In this document: positions 1-7,316 of the stretch, in pieces
Position numbering within the stretch: the stretch's first letter is position 1
Layout: each line of letters opens with the position of its first letter
Assembly (NCBI GenBank): GCA_016719165.1
Contig: JADKAJ010000006.1
Coordinates: 67,903 to 131,902, forward strand
DNA: 64,000 nt
From: Chitinophagaceae bacterium
Lineage (GTDB): Bacteria; Bacteroidota; Bacteroidia; Chitinophagales; Chitinophagaceae
Direction of reading: 5' to 3'
The notes under the pieces: generated by a model
Databases searched by the model: none
The model's input: only the letters and a program-made list of their open reading frames with translations
What the model was told of the DNA's origin: nothing
Translations under genes and position numbers: made by a program

Positions 1-575
1 GCCAGCATTTTCAGTGTAGGATGTTTATGGATAAACCCGGATATAGAAGGGCTAAACAGGAACATTACGATCATAGCGATCACCACCGCAGCGATCATGA
101 TCTCCACATGCTTGGCCGTGCCACCTGCGGTAATGATACTGTCGAAAGAGAACACTGCATCAATAAGCAGGATCTGCCCGATTGCCTGTCCGAAAGAAAG
201 CGGTTTTTTATTTTTTAATAGTTCATTCGGGTCTTCGCCTTCCAGTTTATGATGTATTTCCATCACTGATTTATAGATCAGGAATAAACCACCTGCCAGC
301 ATCACTATACTGGCCAGGTCAAATCCTTTGCCGGCAATACTAAAAACAGCCTTTCCTTTTTGCGACAGTAACCAGCCCAACCCCATCAGTAACAGGCTGC
401 GGGAAAGAATGCCGGTTACCATCCAGAACCGGCGGGCCTTTTTTTGTTCTTTATCACCTTTCAACCGGTTAAGAATAATGCTGACAAAAATTACATTATC
501 AATACCCAATACCACTTCCAATACAACAAGAATAAAAAAGCTGATAATACTTTCTGAAGTAAACAAATATTCCAT
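1..575 (-). CDS. TerC family integral membrane protein (3' part cut off by window start)
   Basis: The reverse strand reads open from an ATG at 575 to the window edge (191 codons, no stop), so this is the N-terminal part of a longer gene. It starts MEYLFTSESIISFF and carries the two acidic TM motifs of the TerC family: VVLEVVLGIDNVIF near residues 18-31 and IDAVFSFDS near residue 140. Several hydrophobic segments alternate with a charged loop (HHKLEGEDPNELLKNKK). TerC proteins are multipass inner-membrane proteins linked to tellurite resistance and, in many bacteria, to manganese export or metalation of secreted proteins. Substrate cannot be told from the sequence. It lies just upstream of pyrD on the same strand, but with pyrD transcribed first (10 bp gap), so the two may be co-transcribed. 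Confidence 0.85.
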   Translation of the reverse strand, partial: MEYLFTSESIISFFILVVLEVVLGIDNVIFVSIILNRLKGDKEQKKARRFWMVTGILSRSLLLMGLGWLLSQKGKAVFSIAGKGFDLASIVMLAGGLFLIYKSVMEIHHKLEGEDPNELLKNKKPLSFGQAIGQILLIDAVFSFDSIITAGGTAKHVEIMIAAVVIAMIVMFLFSPSISGFIHKHPTLKML

Positions 576-585
576 TCTTTATTGA

Positions 586-1635
586 TTATAGTGATTTACA
601 AATTTGTTTTACAATGGCCGGTCCTTCGTAAATGAATCCCGTCCATACCTGCACCAGTGATGCACCTGCATCTAATTTTTCTTTTGCATCAATCCCGGTA
701 AAAACGCCACCGGATGCAATAATCGGAATGGCTCCATTTGTTTTATCGGTGATATACTTTATAATGTCTGTACTTCTTTGCTTTACAGGTAAGCCACTTA
801 ATCCTCCTGCTCCAATTTCATTTATTCGTAACTCAGGTGTAAGGAGACCTGCGCGGCTGATGGTTGTATTGGTTGCTACCAGTCCATCTAATTTTATTTC
901 CAGGGCCAGGTCAATCACATCATCAATTTGTTCTTGTGTAAGATCTGGTGCAATCTTCAGGAAGAGTGGTTTGGCTTTTGCCTTCCCGTTATTGATCATC
1001 TGCAGGTGCATTAAAATTTTACGCAATGATTCTTTTTCCTGTAGCTCCCGCAACCCTGGTGTATTGGGTGAACTTACATTTACTACAAAGTAATCAACGA
1101 ATGGATGCAATTCTTTAAAGCAGATCTCATAATCCTTCCAGGCCTCTTCATTAGGGGTGATTTTATTCTTGCCAATATTGCCACCAATGATTAACCGGAA
1201 GTCTTTAGTGGTGAGCCGGGACTGTTTTTCTTTCCAGGTTTTTAACCGTTCTGCAACTACTTTCACTCCCTCATTATTAAATCCCATCCTGTTGATAAGT
1301 GCTTTGTCCTTCGGTAAACGAAATACCCTTGGTTTGTCATTACCAGCCTGTGGTAAAGGTGTAACCGTTCCGATCTCCACAAAACCGAAACCGAGGCATT
1401 CGAGTTCTCTCAGGTATTTGGCATTTTTATCAAAACCGGCGGCGAGTCCAACTGCGTTCCTGAATCTGAGATGAAAGAATTCAGTGGTTAATGCAGGATT
1501 GGCGGGTGAAAAGATCTTAGCCAGTATTTTCCTGCTAAAGCCAACACTGCACAAAAGCCGGAGGGCATTCATTGAAAAGTGATGCACTCCTTCCGGCGAA
1601 AAACAAAAAAGAATATTGCGTAGAAGCTTATACAT
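586..1635 (-). CDS. pyrD: Dihydroorotate dehydrogenase, quinone-dependent (class 2)
   Basis: Oxidises dihydroorotate to orotate in pyrimidine synthesis, passing electrons to membrane quinone through FMN. The reading frame runs open to 1728, but ATG 1635 (MYKLLRNILFCFSPEGVHHF) is the likely start: it gives 349 residues and places the amphipathic membrane-docking helix of class 2 enzymes at the N-terminus. Visible motifs are GFGFVEIGTVTPLPQ and NRMGFNN in the FMN/substrate region, NVSSPNTPGLR with the class 2 catalytic serine, ATNTT, and a C-terminal phosphate-binding IIASGGVFTG. The other pyrimidine gene in the window, pyrC, is 17 kb away, so there is no pyr operon here. Confidence 0.95.
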   Translation of the reverse strand: MYKLLRNILFCFSPEGVHHFSMNALRLLCSVGFSRKILAKIFSPANPALTTEFFHLRFRNAVGLAAGFDKNAKYLRELECLGFGFVEIGTVTPLPQAGNDKPRVFRLPKDKALINRMGFNNEGVKVVAERLKTWKEKQSRLTTKDFRLIIGGNIGKNKITPNEEAWKDYEICFKELHPFVDYFVVNVSSPNTPGLRELQEKESLRKILMHLQMINNGKAKAKPLFLKIAPDLTQEQIDDVIDLALEIKLDGLVATNTTISRAGLLTPELRINEIGAGGLSGLPVKQRSTDIIKYITDKTNGAIPIIASGGVFTGIDAKEKLDAGASLVQVWTGFIYEGPAIVKQICKSL

Positions 1636-1734
1636 TGTGGTTGCGAAGATAATTGAAGTTTTGGGGCAGTTTTGGTGGGTACAACAAGTCTCTTTATTTT
1701 TGATACAGAAAGTTGCATAAACAACCAAATAGGG

Positions 1735-1833
1735 TTTGTAGTTTGTGATTTATAGTTTGTAGTTGACCTTTTAAAGTAGAGGCAGACTTTTCAAAGTATA
1801 AAGAACTACAAACCTCAAACTATAAACTTCAAA
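1735..1833. repeat. Imperfect inverted repeat rich in TTTGTAG / CTACAAA
   Basis: In the gap between the divergent pyrD and thiolase genes. The left arm (about 1735-1764, TTTGTAGTTTGTGATTTATA...) is close to the reverse complement of the right arm (1804-1833, AACTACAAACCTCAAAC...). The right arm resembles the CAAACYT heptamer array at 29306. It may be an intergenic repeat family or a bidirectional terminator-like structure; function unknown. Confidence 0.5.
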
Positions 1834-1838
1834 TTTTT

Positions 1839-3017
1839 ATGATGCAGGAAGCTTACATTATTGCCGGTTATCGTTCTGCTGTTGGAAAAGCCAAACGTGG
1901 TGGTTTCCGTTTTACCCGACCGGATGACCTGGCTGTAACAGTCATCAAAGGGCTAATGGCATCCGTGCCACAATTAGATGCGAAAAGAGTGGACGATGTG
2001 ATTGTGGGTAATGCCGTACCGGAAGCTGAGCAGGGGCTTCAGTTTGGACGTATTATATCAGCAAGGGCCCTGGGTATTGATGTGCCGGGTGTTACGGTAA
2101 ACCGTTATTGTGCATCGGGTCTTGAAACCATTGCGATTGCCACTGCCAAAATCCGGATGGGAATGGCCGACTGCATTGTTGCCGGTGGAACTGAAAGTAT
2201 GAGCATGGTTCCCACAGCAGGTTGGAAAACGGTGCCGGCTTATTCCATTGCCAAAGAGGAACCGGATTATTATTTAAGCATGGGCCTTACTGCTGAAGCA
2301 GTGGCAAAGGATTATAATATCAGCAGGGAAGCACAGGATGAATTTTCATACCAGTCACACCAGAAAGCAATTGCTGCAATTAAGGCTGGTCATTTCAAAC
2401 CAGGCATTCTGCCCGTGACAGTGGAAGAAATTTATCTTGATAGCAAAGGCAAAAAGCAAAAGAGGAATTATGTGGTAGATACGGATGAAGGACCAAGGGC
2501 TGACACATCTGTGGAAGCTCTGGCCAAATTAAAACCAGCTTTTGCTGCGGGAGGAGTAGTGACAGCGGGCAATTCATCCCAAACATCTGATGGTGCTGCA
2601 TTCGTCATTGTTATGGGAGAGAAGATGATGAATGAACTGGGATTGAAACCTATTGGAAGGTTGGTGACTTCAGCTGTGGCCGGAGTACATCCCCGCATAA
2701 TGGGCATTGGCCCTGTTGCTGCTATACCAAAAGCATTAAAACAGGCAGGTATGAACCTGTCCCAGATTGATCTTATAGAATTGAATGAAGCATTTGCTTC
2801 TCAATCACTGGCTGTGATCAGGGAAGCCGGGCTTGATCCTTCTAAAGTAAATATCAATGGTGGTGCTATTGCATTGGGTCATCCGTTAGGTTGCACCGGT
2901 TGTAAGCTCACTGTTCAAAACCTGCATGATATGAAGCGGCTGAATAAGAAATACGGAATGATCACAGCCTGTGTGGGTGGTGGACAGGGTATTGCCGGTA
3001 TCATTGAAAACTTATAA
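1839..3017 (+). CDS. Acetyl-CoA C-acyltransferase (thiolase)
   Basis: A thiolase of 392 residues, usual family length. It cleaves 3-ketoacyl-CoA to acetyl-CoA plus a shortened acyl-CoA in beta-oxidation, or runs in reverse as acetoacetyl-CoA thiolase. The nucleophile cysteine is in NRYCASGLETI (about residue 89). The catalytic histidine is in NGGAIALGHPLGCTG, the second cysteine in CVGGGQG near the C-terminus, and LNEAFASQ is also present. ATG 1839 is followed at once by a second ATG at 1842; either could be used. It stands alone, with pyrD divergent and a terminator behind it. Chain-length preference is not visible; FadA/FadI-type is more likely than a dedicated biosynthetic thiolase. Confidence 0.93.
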   Translation: MMQEAYIIAGYRSAVGKAKRGGFRFTRPDDLAVTVIKGLMASVPQLDAKRVDDVIVGNAVPEAEQGLQFGRIISARALGIDVPGVTVNRYCASGLETIAIATAKIRMGMADCIVAGGTESMSMVPTAGWKTVPAYSIAKEEPDYYLSMGLTAEAVAKDYNISREAQDEFSYQSHQKAIAAIKAGHFKPGILPVTVEEIYLDSKGKKQKRNYVVDTDEGPRADTSVEALAKLKPAFAAGGVVTAGNSSQTSDGAAFVIVMGEKMMNELGLKPIGRLVTSAVAGVHPRIMGIGPVAAIPKALKQAGMNLSQIDLIELNEAFASQSLAVIREAGLDPSKVNINGGAIALGHPLGCTGCKLTVQNLHDMKRLNKKYGMITACVGGGQGIAGIIENL

Positions 3018-3038
3018 AGCCTTCTTTCTTAAAACAAT

Positions 3039-3072
3039 AGAGCCGTCCGGATTTTCCAGTCGGCTCTTTTTT
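3039..3072 (+). terminator. Rho-independent terminator after the thiolase
   Basis: Seven-base stem AGAGCCG (3039-3045) / CGGCTCT (3061-3067) followed by a run of T. It lies 21 bp behind the thiolase stop. Confidence 0.85.
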
Positions 3073-3200
3073 CATACTACGCTATGTATGGTTGTTTTAC
3101 TATTGCAAATGAATAGTTTGGATGCAATTTTTGTTACCTGCTCCTTAAACCAATTTGTATCTTTAAAGTCGTAGTTCATTCCTGAACCAAAATTATTGCT

Positions 3201-4865
3201 ATGGATAGAAGAGATTTTTTAACGGCCCGCAGACAACAAAAGCAACCCGAACCGGTTCAGCTTTTTCGTACCAATTCCGGTATTACTACATACACCGGGC
3301 AATGGACGGAACAGGAAATCGTACACCTGCTTAAACGAACAATGTTCGGTGCCAAAAAATCCGACGTAAATTATTTTAAGACCCGTAGCATGAGCCAGGC
3401 GGTGGATGAATTATTGACTCCAACAGCACCGCAACCTGCACCACCTGTCAAGGAATATGTCACTTCAACAACACCTGGCGTAAATGCAGATGGAAATATT
3501 ATCCAGGGAACTACATGGATAAACGATATCAACAGTGATGGTACAGTGCAAAGCCAGCGAAGGGGTTCCTATAAAAAATGGTGGACTGGTGTTATGATCA
3601 ACCAGGATAGAAGCATCAGGGAAAAACTGATCATGTTCTGGGTTGACCATTTTGGAAATGAAGCCACCGAAGTTGGTAATGCTAACTGGGTATACAAACA
3701 ACATGATCTTATCCGTCAATATGCACTGGGTAACTTTAAAAATCTTGTACGGGATATTACCAAAGATGTGGCAATGCTCCGCTACCTCAATGGTTATCTT
3801 AATAACAAGAATGCACCGGATGAAAACTATGCAAGGGAGTTATTTGAACTTTTCACCTTAGGTAAAGGTTCCGGCTCGCAATACACAGAAAATGATGTAA
3901 AGGAAGCTGCAAAAGTGCTGACCGGCTGGCAGATCAACGGCACTACCTATACTTCTGTTTTTAATATCAACCGTCATACCACTACTAATAAAATCTTTTC
4001 TTCCTTTTTTAATAATACCGTTATTACTGGAAGAACCGGTGCCACTGCCGGTGATCTTGAGCTGGATGATCTGTTAACCATGACTTTTGCACAGCAGGAA
4101 GTTGCCAGATTCTTAGTCAGAAAAATATATCGCTGGTTTGTTTATTATTCTATCGACAGTGCTACAGAAACAAATGTGATCATACCGCTGGCGGATATTT
4201 TCAGGGCTAATAATTATGAGATAAAACCGGTGCTTTCCGCATTATTCAAAAGTGAACATTTTTATGATATGCTCAACAGGGGTTGCCTGATTAAAACTCC
4301 TGCTGACCAGGTAATAGGTTCTTTACGGGAAATGAATGTACAGTTCAGACCGGAGACTGAGTGGGATACAAATTATGGCTTGTGGAATACGTTCTACTCC
4401 TGGATGGTAAATATGGGACAAAACCCGCATGATCCGCCCAATGTATCAGGTATGCCAGCTTATTACCAGGAACCACTCTTTCATGAAATATGGATCAATT
4501 CTGATTCATTGCCCAAAAGGAACCAGTTTACAGATATTATGATCAATACAGGCTATGCCCGAAATGGATTCCGGGTACAGTTCAATTGTGTTGCTTTTGC
4601 ACAAACACTTTCTAATCCCGGTAACCCCAATGACCTGATTGACGAATCGCTGGCTATATTTTTCCGAAACGATTTATCGGCGCAGTCAAAGGGCCAGATA
4701 AAAACGCAGATTCTTTTGACAGGTCAGCAATGGGATTATTATTGGACCAATGCATGGGCAGCTTATGAAGCAAATCCGACAACTGCCAATTTTAATACAG
4801 TTAATACAAGATTGAAAGCATTGTTCCAGTACTTTTTTAATTTATCTGAATTCCAGTTAGCCTGA
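3201..4865 (+). CDS. DUF1800 family protein
   Basis: 554 residues with DUF1800 hallmarks: HLLKRTMFGAKKSDV (around 45-60), REKLIMFWVDHFGN, ENYARELFELFTLG and TENDVKEAAKVLTGW (around 210-245). The N-terminus MDRRDFLTARR resembles a degenerate twin-arginine start but lacks a clear hydrophobic segment. DUF1800 genes are regularly followed by a DUF1501 gene in Bacteroidota and Planctomycetes, as here 29 bp downstream. The pair is thought to be exported, but no reaction is established. A hexameric AT-rich promoter-like TATCTTTA is at 3158-3165. Confidence 0.9.
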   Translation: MDRRDFLTARRQQKQPEPVQLFRTNSGITTYTGQWTEQEIVHLLKRTMFGAKKSDVNYFKTRSMSQAVDELLTPTAPQPAPPVKEYVTSTTPGVNADGNIIQGTTWINDINSDGTVQSQRRGSYKKWWTGVMINQDRSIREKLIMFWVDHFGNEATEVGNANWVYKQHDLIRQYALGNFKNLVRDITKDVAMLRYLNGYLNNKNAPDENYARELFELFTLGKGSGSQYTENDVKEAAKVLTGWQINGTTYTSVFNINRHTTTNKIFSSFFNNTVITGRTGATAGDLELDDLLTMTFAQQEVARFLVRKIYRWFVYYSIDSATETNVIIPLADIFRANNYEIKPVLSALFKSEHFYDMLNRGCLIKTPADQVIGSLREMNVQFRPETEWDTNYGLWNTFYSWMVNMGQNPHDPPNVSGMPAYYQEPLFHEIWINSDSLPKRNQFTDIMINTGYARNGFRVQFNCVAFAQTLSNPGNPNDLIDESLAIFFRNDLSAQSKGQIKTQILLTGQQWDYYWTNAWAAYEANPTTANFNTVNTRLKALFQYFFNLSEFQLA

Positions 4866-4894
4866 ACATTCATTTTCATCTTTAATTATAGTAA

Positions 4895-6490
4895 ATGAAA
4901 AGAAGAGATTTTTTACTCAGCACATTACCTGCCGCAGCAATACTGCCCGAAGTGATAAACGGGTATTCTGTAAAGGCATTTAACAGTAATTCGCCGTTGG
5001 TACAGGCTTTACTACGTGGCACTACACTTACGGATCATGTGTTGGTGATTGTGCAGTTGTCGGGGGGTAATGACGGATTGAACATGGTGATACCCGTTGC
5101 AGATTATTCAAAATATTTTAATGCCAGGAGTAATGTGGCCATTCCTGAAAATAGTGTGCTGCCAATAGCAGGTGTTACGGGCACCGGTATTCATCCTGCC
5201 ATGACCGGGTTGCAAACATTATTTACAGAGGGGAAAGCAAAAGTGATACAGGCAGTAGGGTATCCACAACCTAATTTTTCTCACTTCAGGGCTACAGATA
5301 TCTGGATGAGTGGGTCTAACAGTAACCAGGAAGTATACAGCGGATGGGCCGGGAGGTATTTAAATAATGAATATCCCAATTTCCCAACCGGCTATCCTAA
5401 TACAGATATGCCGGATCCATTGGCTATTCAGATCGGCTCCACCACATCACTTACTTTGCAAGGCCCTACGGTGAATATGGGAATGAGTATAACAAACCCT
5501 ACTAATTTTTATAATCTTATAAGCGGAACAACTGACCCCGTTCCCGATACACCGGCAGGAAAAGAACTTAAATTCATCCGCCAGGTTAATCAGCAAACAC
5601 AAAAGTATTCAACTGTTATCCGTGCTGCAGCTAATGCAGTGCCGCAACAAAGTACTTATCCAGCCAACAATTCCCTGGCTGACCAGCTAAAGATCGTGGC
5701 CAGGTTGGTCAAAGGCGGTTTAAAGACAAGGGTGTATATGGTCAGCTTTGGCGGCTTCGATACACACTCTGTACAGGTTAATGCAGCGGATACCACCACA
5801 GGTACACATGCTACTTTGTTAGGGCGGGTATCTGCCGCTATCAAAGCATTCCAGGATGATTTGAAATTCTTAGGCGTAGAGGAAAGGGTGGTAGGTATGA
5901 CATTCAGTGAATTTGGCAGAAGAATAAAATCCAACTCAAGTACGGGTACTGATCATGGTGCTGCAGCCCCTATGTTTTTATTCGGCAGCCCGGTAGAGGC
6001 CGGTATGTTGGGTGTAAACCCCACTATACCTGCCAATGCAACAGTGAATGATAATATACCGATGCAGTATGATTTCAGAAGTATATATGCCACCTTATTG
6101 GAAAAATGGTTTTGCCTGGACAAAACGGTAGTGGATTCATTGTTCCCTCCTAATATCAATAATCAATTACAAAGCCTGCCATTGATAAAGGCCGGCGCCT
6201 GTTCCGGTATCACTCCGCCACCACCACAGCCAACCGATCTTACAATTATCAACTACCCGAATCCATTTACCAGCAGTACTACAATTAAGTTTACCACGGA
6301 CGGTGGTCATACATTTATCCAGATCATCGATACACTGGGTCGTGTACTGAAAGTATTAGTGGACAGAGAATATACTGCGGGTACTTATACAACTGAATTC
6401 AATAGTGAAGGATTACCAACAGGTATCTATTATGCCCGTTTTCAGAATGGGATGAACCAGCAGGTAAGAGCAATGATGAAAGTGAGATAA
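4895..6490 (+). CDS. DUF1501 protein with Tat-like signal and C-terminal T9SS sorting domain
   Basis: 531 residues. The N-terminus MKRRDFLLSTLPAAAILPEV fits a twin-arginine signal. The body has the DUF1501 (sulfatase/alkaline-phosphatase-like fold) motifs VIVQLSGGNDGLN near residue 50 and SFGGFDTHSVQ and SEFGRR in the second half. After a proline-rich linker (ITPPPPQPTD, about residue 440) comes a type A T9SS sorting domain: NYPNPFTSSTTI, IIDTLGRVL and the terminal IYYARFQNG...VRAMMKV. The protein is therefore probably exported through Tat or Sec and then released or anchored by type IX secretion. It probably forms an operon with the upstream DUF1800 gene. Function is unknown. Confidence 0.9.
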   Translation: MKRRDFLLSTLPAAAILPEVINGYSVKAFNSNSPLVQALLRGTTLTDHVLVIVQLSGGNDGLNMVIPVADYSKYFNARSNVAIPENSVLPIAGVTGTGIHPAMTGLQTLFTEGKAKVIQAVGYPQPNFSHFRATDIWMSGSNSNQEVYSGWAGRYLNNEYPNFPTGYPNTDMPDPLAIQIGSTTSLTLQGPTVNMGMSITNPTNFYNLISGTTDPVPDTPAGKELKFIRQVNQQTQKYSTVIRAAANAVPQQSTYPANNSLADQLKIVARLVKGGLKTRVYMVSFGGFDTHSVQVNAADTTTGTHATLLGRVSAAIKAFQDDLKFLGVEERVVGMTFSEFGRRIKSNSSTGTDHGAAAPMFLFGSPVEAGMLGVNPTIPANATVNDNIPMQYDFRSIYATLLEKWFCLDKTVVDSLFPPNINNQLQSLPLIKAGACSGITPPPPQPTDLTIINYPNPFTSSTTIKFTTDGGHTFIQIIDTLGRVLKVLVDREYTAGTYTTEFNSEGLPTGIYYARFQNGMNQQVRAMMKVR

Positions 6491-6511
6491 GAAGTAAACT
6501 GAAAAAGCAAT

Positions 6512-6541
6512 GCCCGGTAATTTATTTAACCGGGCTTTTTT
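6512..6541. terminator. Bidirectional-type hairpin between convergent genes
   Basis: GCCCGGT (6512-6518) pairs with ACCGGGC (6529-6535) and is followed by six T. It separates the DUF1501 gene (+) from the haem lipoprotein gene (-). Confidence 0.85.
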
Positions 6542-6551
6542 GTGGATATTG

Positions 6552-7151
6552 TTAATCACTCTGCCGGTGCCCTGCATTCACCCAATCAGTAATTTTCTGC
6601 TTATCAACATTCGTCAACGGACTATTGGGCGCAGCAGGCATAAAGGATGGATTGCCATCAACAGCCCTTGCTTTAATTCTGTCCCAACTGCTTACTATAC
6701 TTGCATCTGTATCAAAATTCTTACTGCCATTCACAGCTCCATTCAAATGACAGGGGCCACAATACCCATTGATGATTTGTTTTACCAATGCATACTTAGG
6801 TCCATAATTCAGTATGGTAATTTGTGCGGTATCTGTACATCCGTTCTGATTCTTAACGGTGATAACATAATTGCCGGGCGCCAGGTTGGTAAAACCGGGT
6901 GAAGCCTGGTAAACACCGCTGTTTAGTTGGTAACTGATGGTATCGCCTATGGGAAAAGTTATAGCGATTGTGCCGTTATTGGAACTACCGATTGCCTCTG
7001 TTTTAAAATATTGTACATCATAACTCACACCCAGGCAAGGATCGGGTATGGGAGTGTCTTTTTTGCTGCAGCCTAGCATAGCGGTTGAGATCAATACTAT
7101 TGCAAAGAGTGCATTGGAGGATGAACGCATGGATCGGGTGTTGATAGTCAT
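6552..7151 (-). CDS. Putative c-type haem lipoprotein with an SprB-like repeat
   Basis: 199 residues. The N-terminus has a hydrophobic stretch ending in AMLGCSKKD, a lipobox with Cys near residue 28, so it is probably lipid-anchored. The middle (SYQLNSGVYQASPGFTNLAPGNYVITVKNQNGC) matches the short SprB/gliding-type beta repeat common in Bacteroidota. The C-terminal 80 residues carry a single CGPCH haem-binding motif and end in QKITDWVNAGH, as in small cytochrome c domains, with Met in FMPAAP as a possible distal ligand. A redox role in the cell envelope is inferred; the partner is unknown. An internal ATG at 7130 would be an equally good start. Confidence 0.75.
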   Translation of the reverse strand: MTINTRSMRSSSNALFAIVLISTAMLGCSKKDTPIPDPCLGVSYDVQYFKTEAIGSSNNGTIAITFPIGDTISYQLNSGVYQASPGFTNLAPGNYVITVKNQNGCTDTAQITILNYGPKYALVKQIINGYCGPCHLNGAVNGSKNFDTDASIVSSWDRIKARAVDGNPSFMPAAPNSPLTNVDKQKITDWVNAGHRQSD

Positions 7152-7261
7152 TAAATGTAAAAATTTTATCCGGCATAAAGAAGAATTTTAGGCCATGAAC
7201 CGGGTTTATAGGACTTTAAGTTCGTTTTAAAGATTAGTGGGCCCGGGCTTATAAAATTAAA

Positions 7262-7307
7262 TTTGTATGAAACGATGTTGCATTTTATATTTGCAACATT
7301 GTTACAA
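7262..7307 (+). promoter_or_regulatory. Bacteroidota promoter overlapped by a Fur/Zur-like dyad
   Basis: TTTG at 7262-7265 and TATATTTG at 7286-7293 are separated by 20 bases, matching the Bacteroidota sigma-ABfr -33/-7 pattern. Overlapping the -7 element is the near-perfect dyad TTGCAACATTGTTACAA (7291-7307, one mismatched pair), with a further ATGTTGCA arm at 7275-7282. Such a dyad on the core promoter of a TonB receptor suggests repression by a metal-responsive Fur-family protein. The regulator identity is inferred. Confidence 0.6.
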
Positions 7308-7316
7308 TAAAACAGT

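Noticed and set aside
632..1093. 153-codon plus-strand frame opposite pyrD
   Set aside because: Shadow of pyrD with no recognisable protein content.
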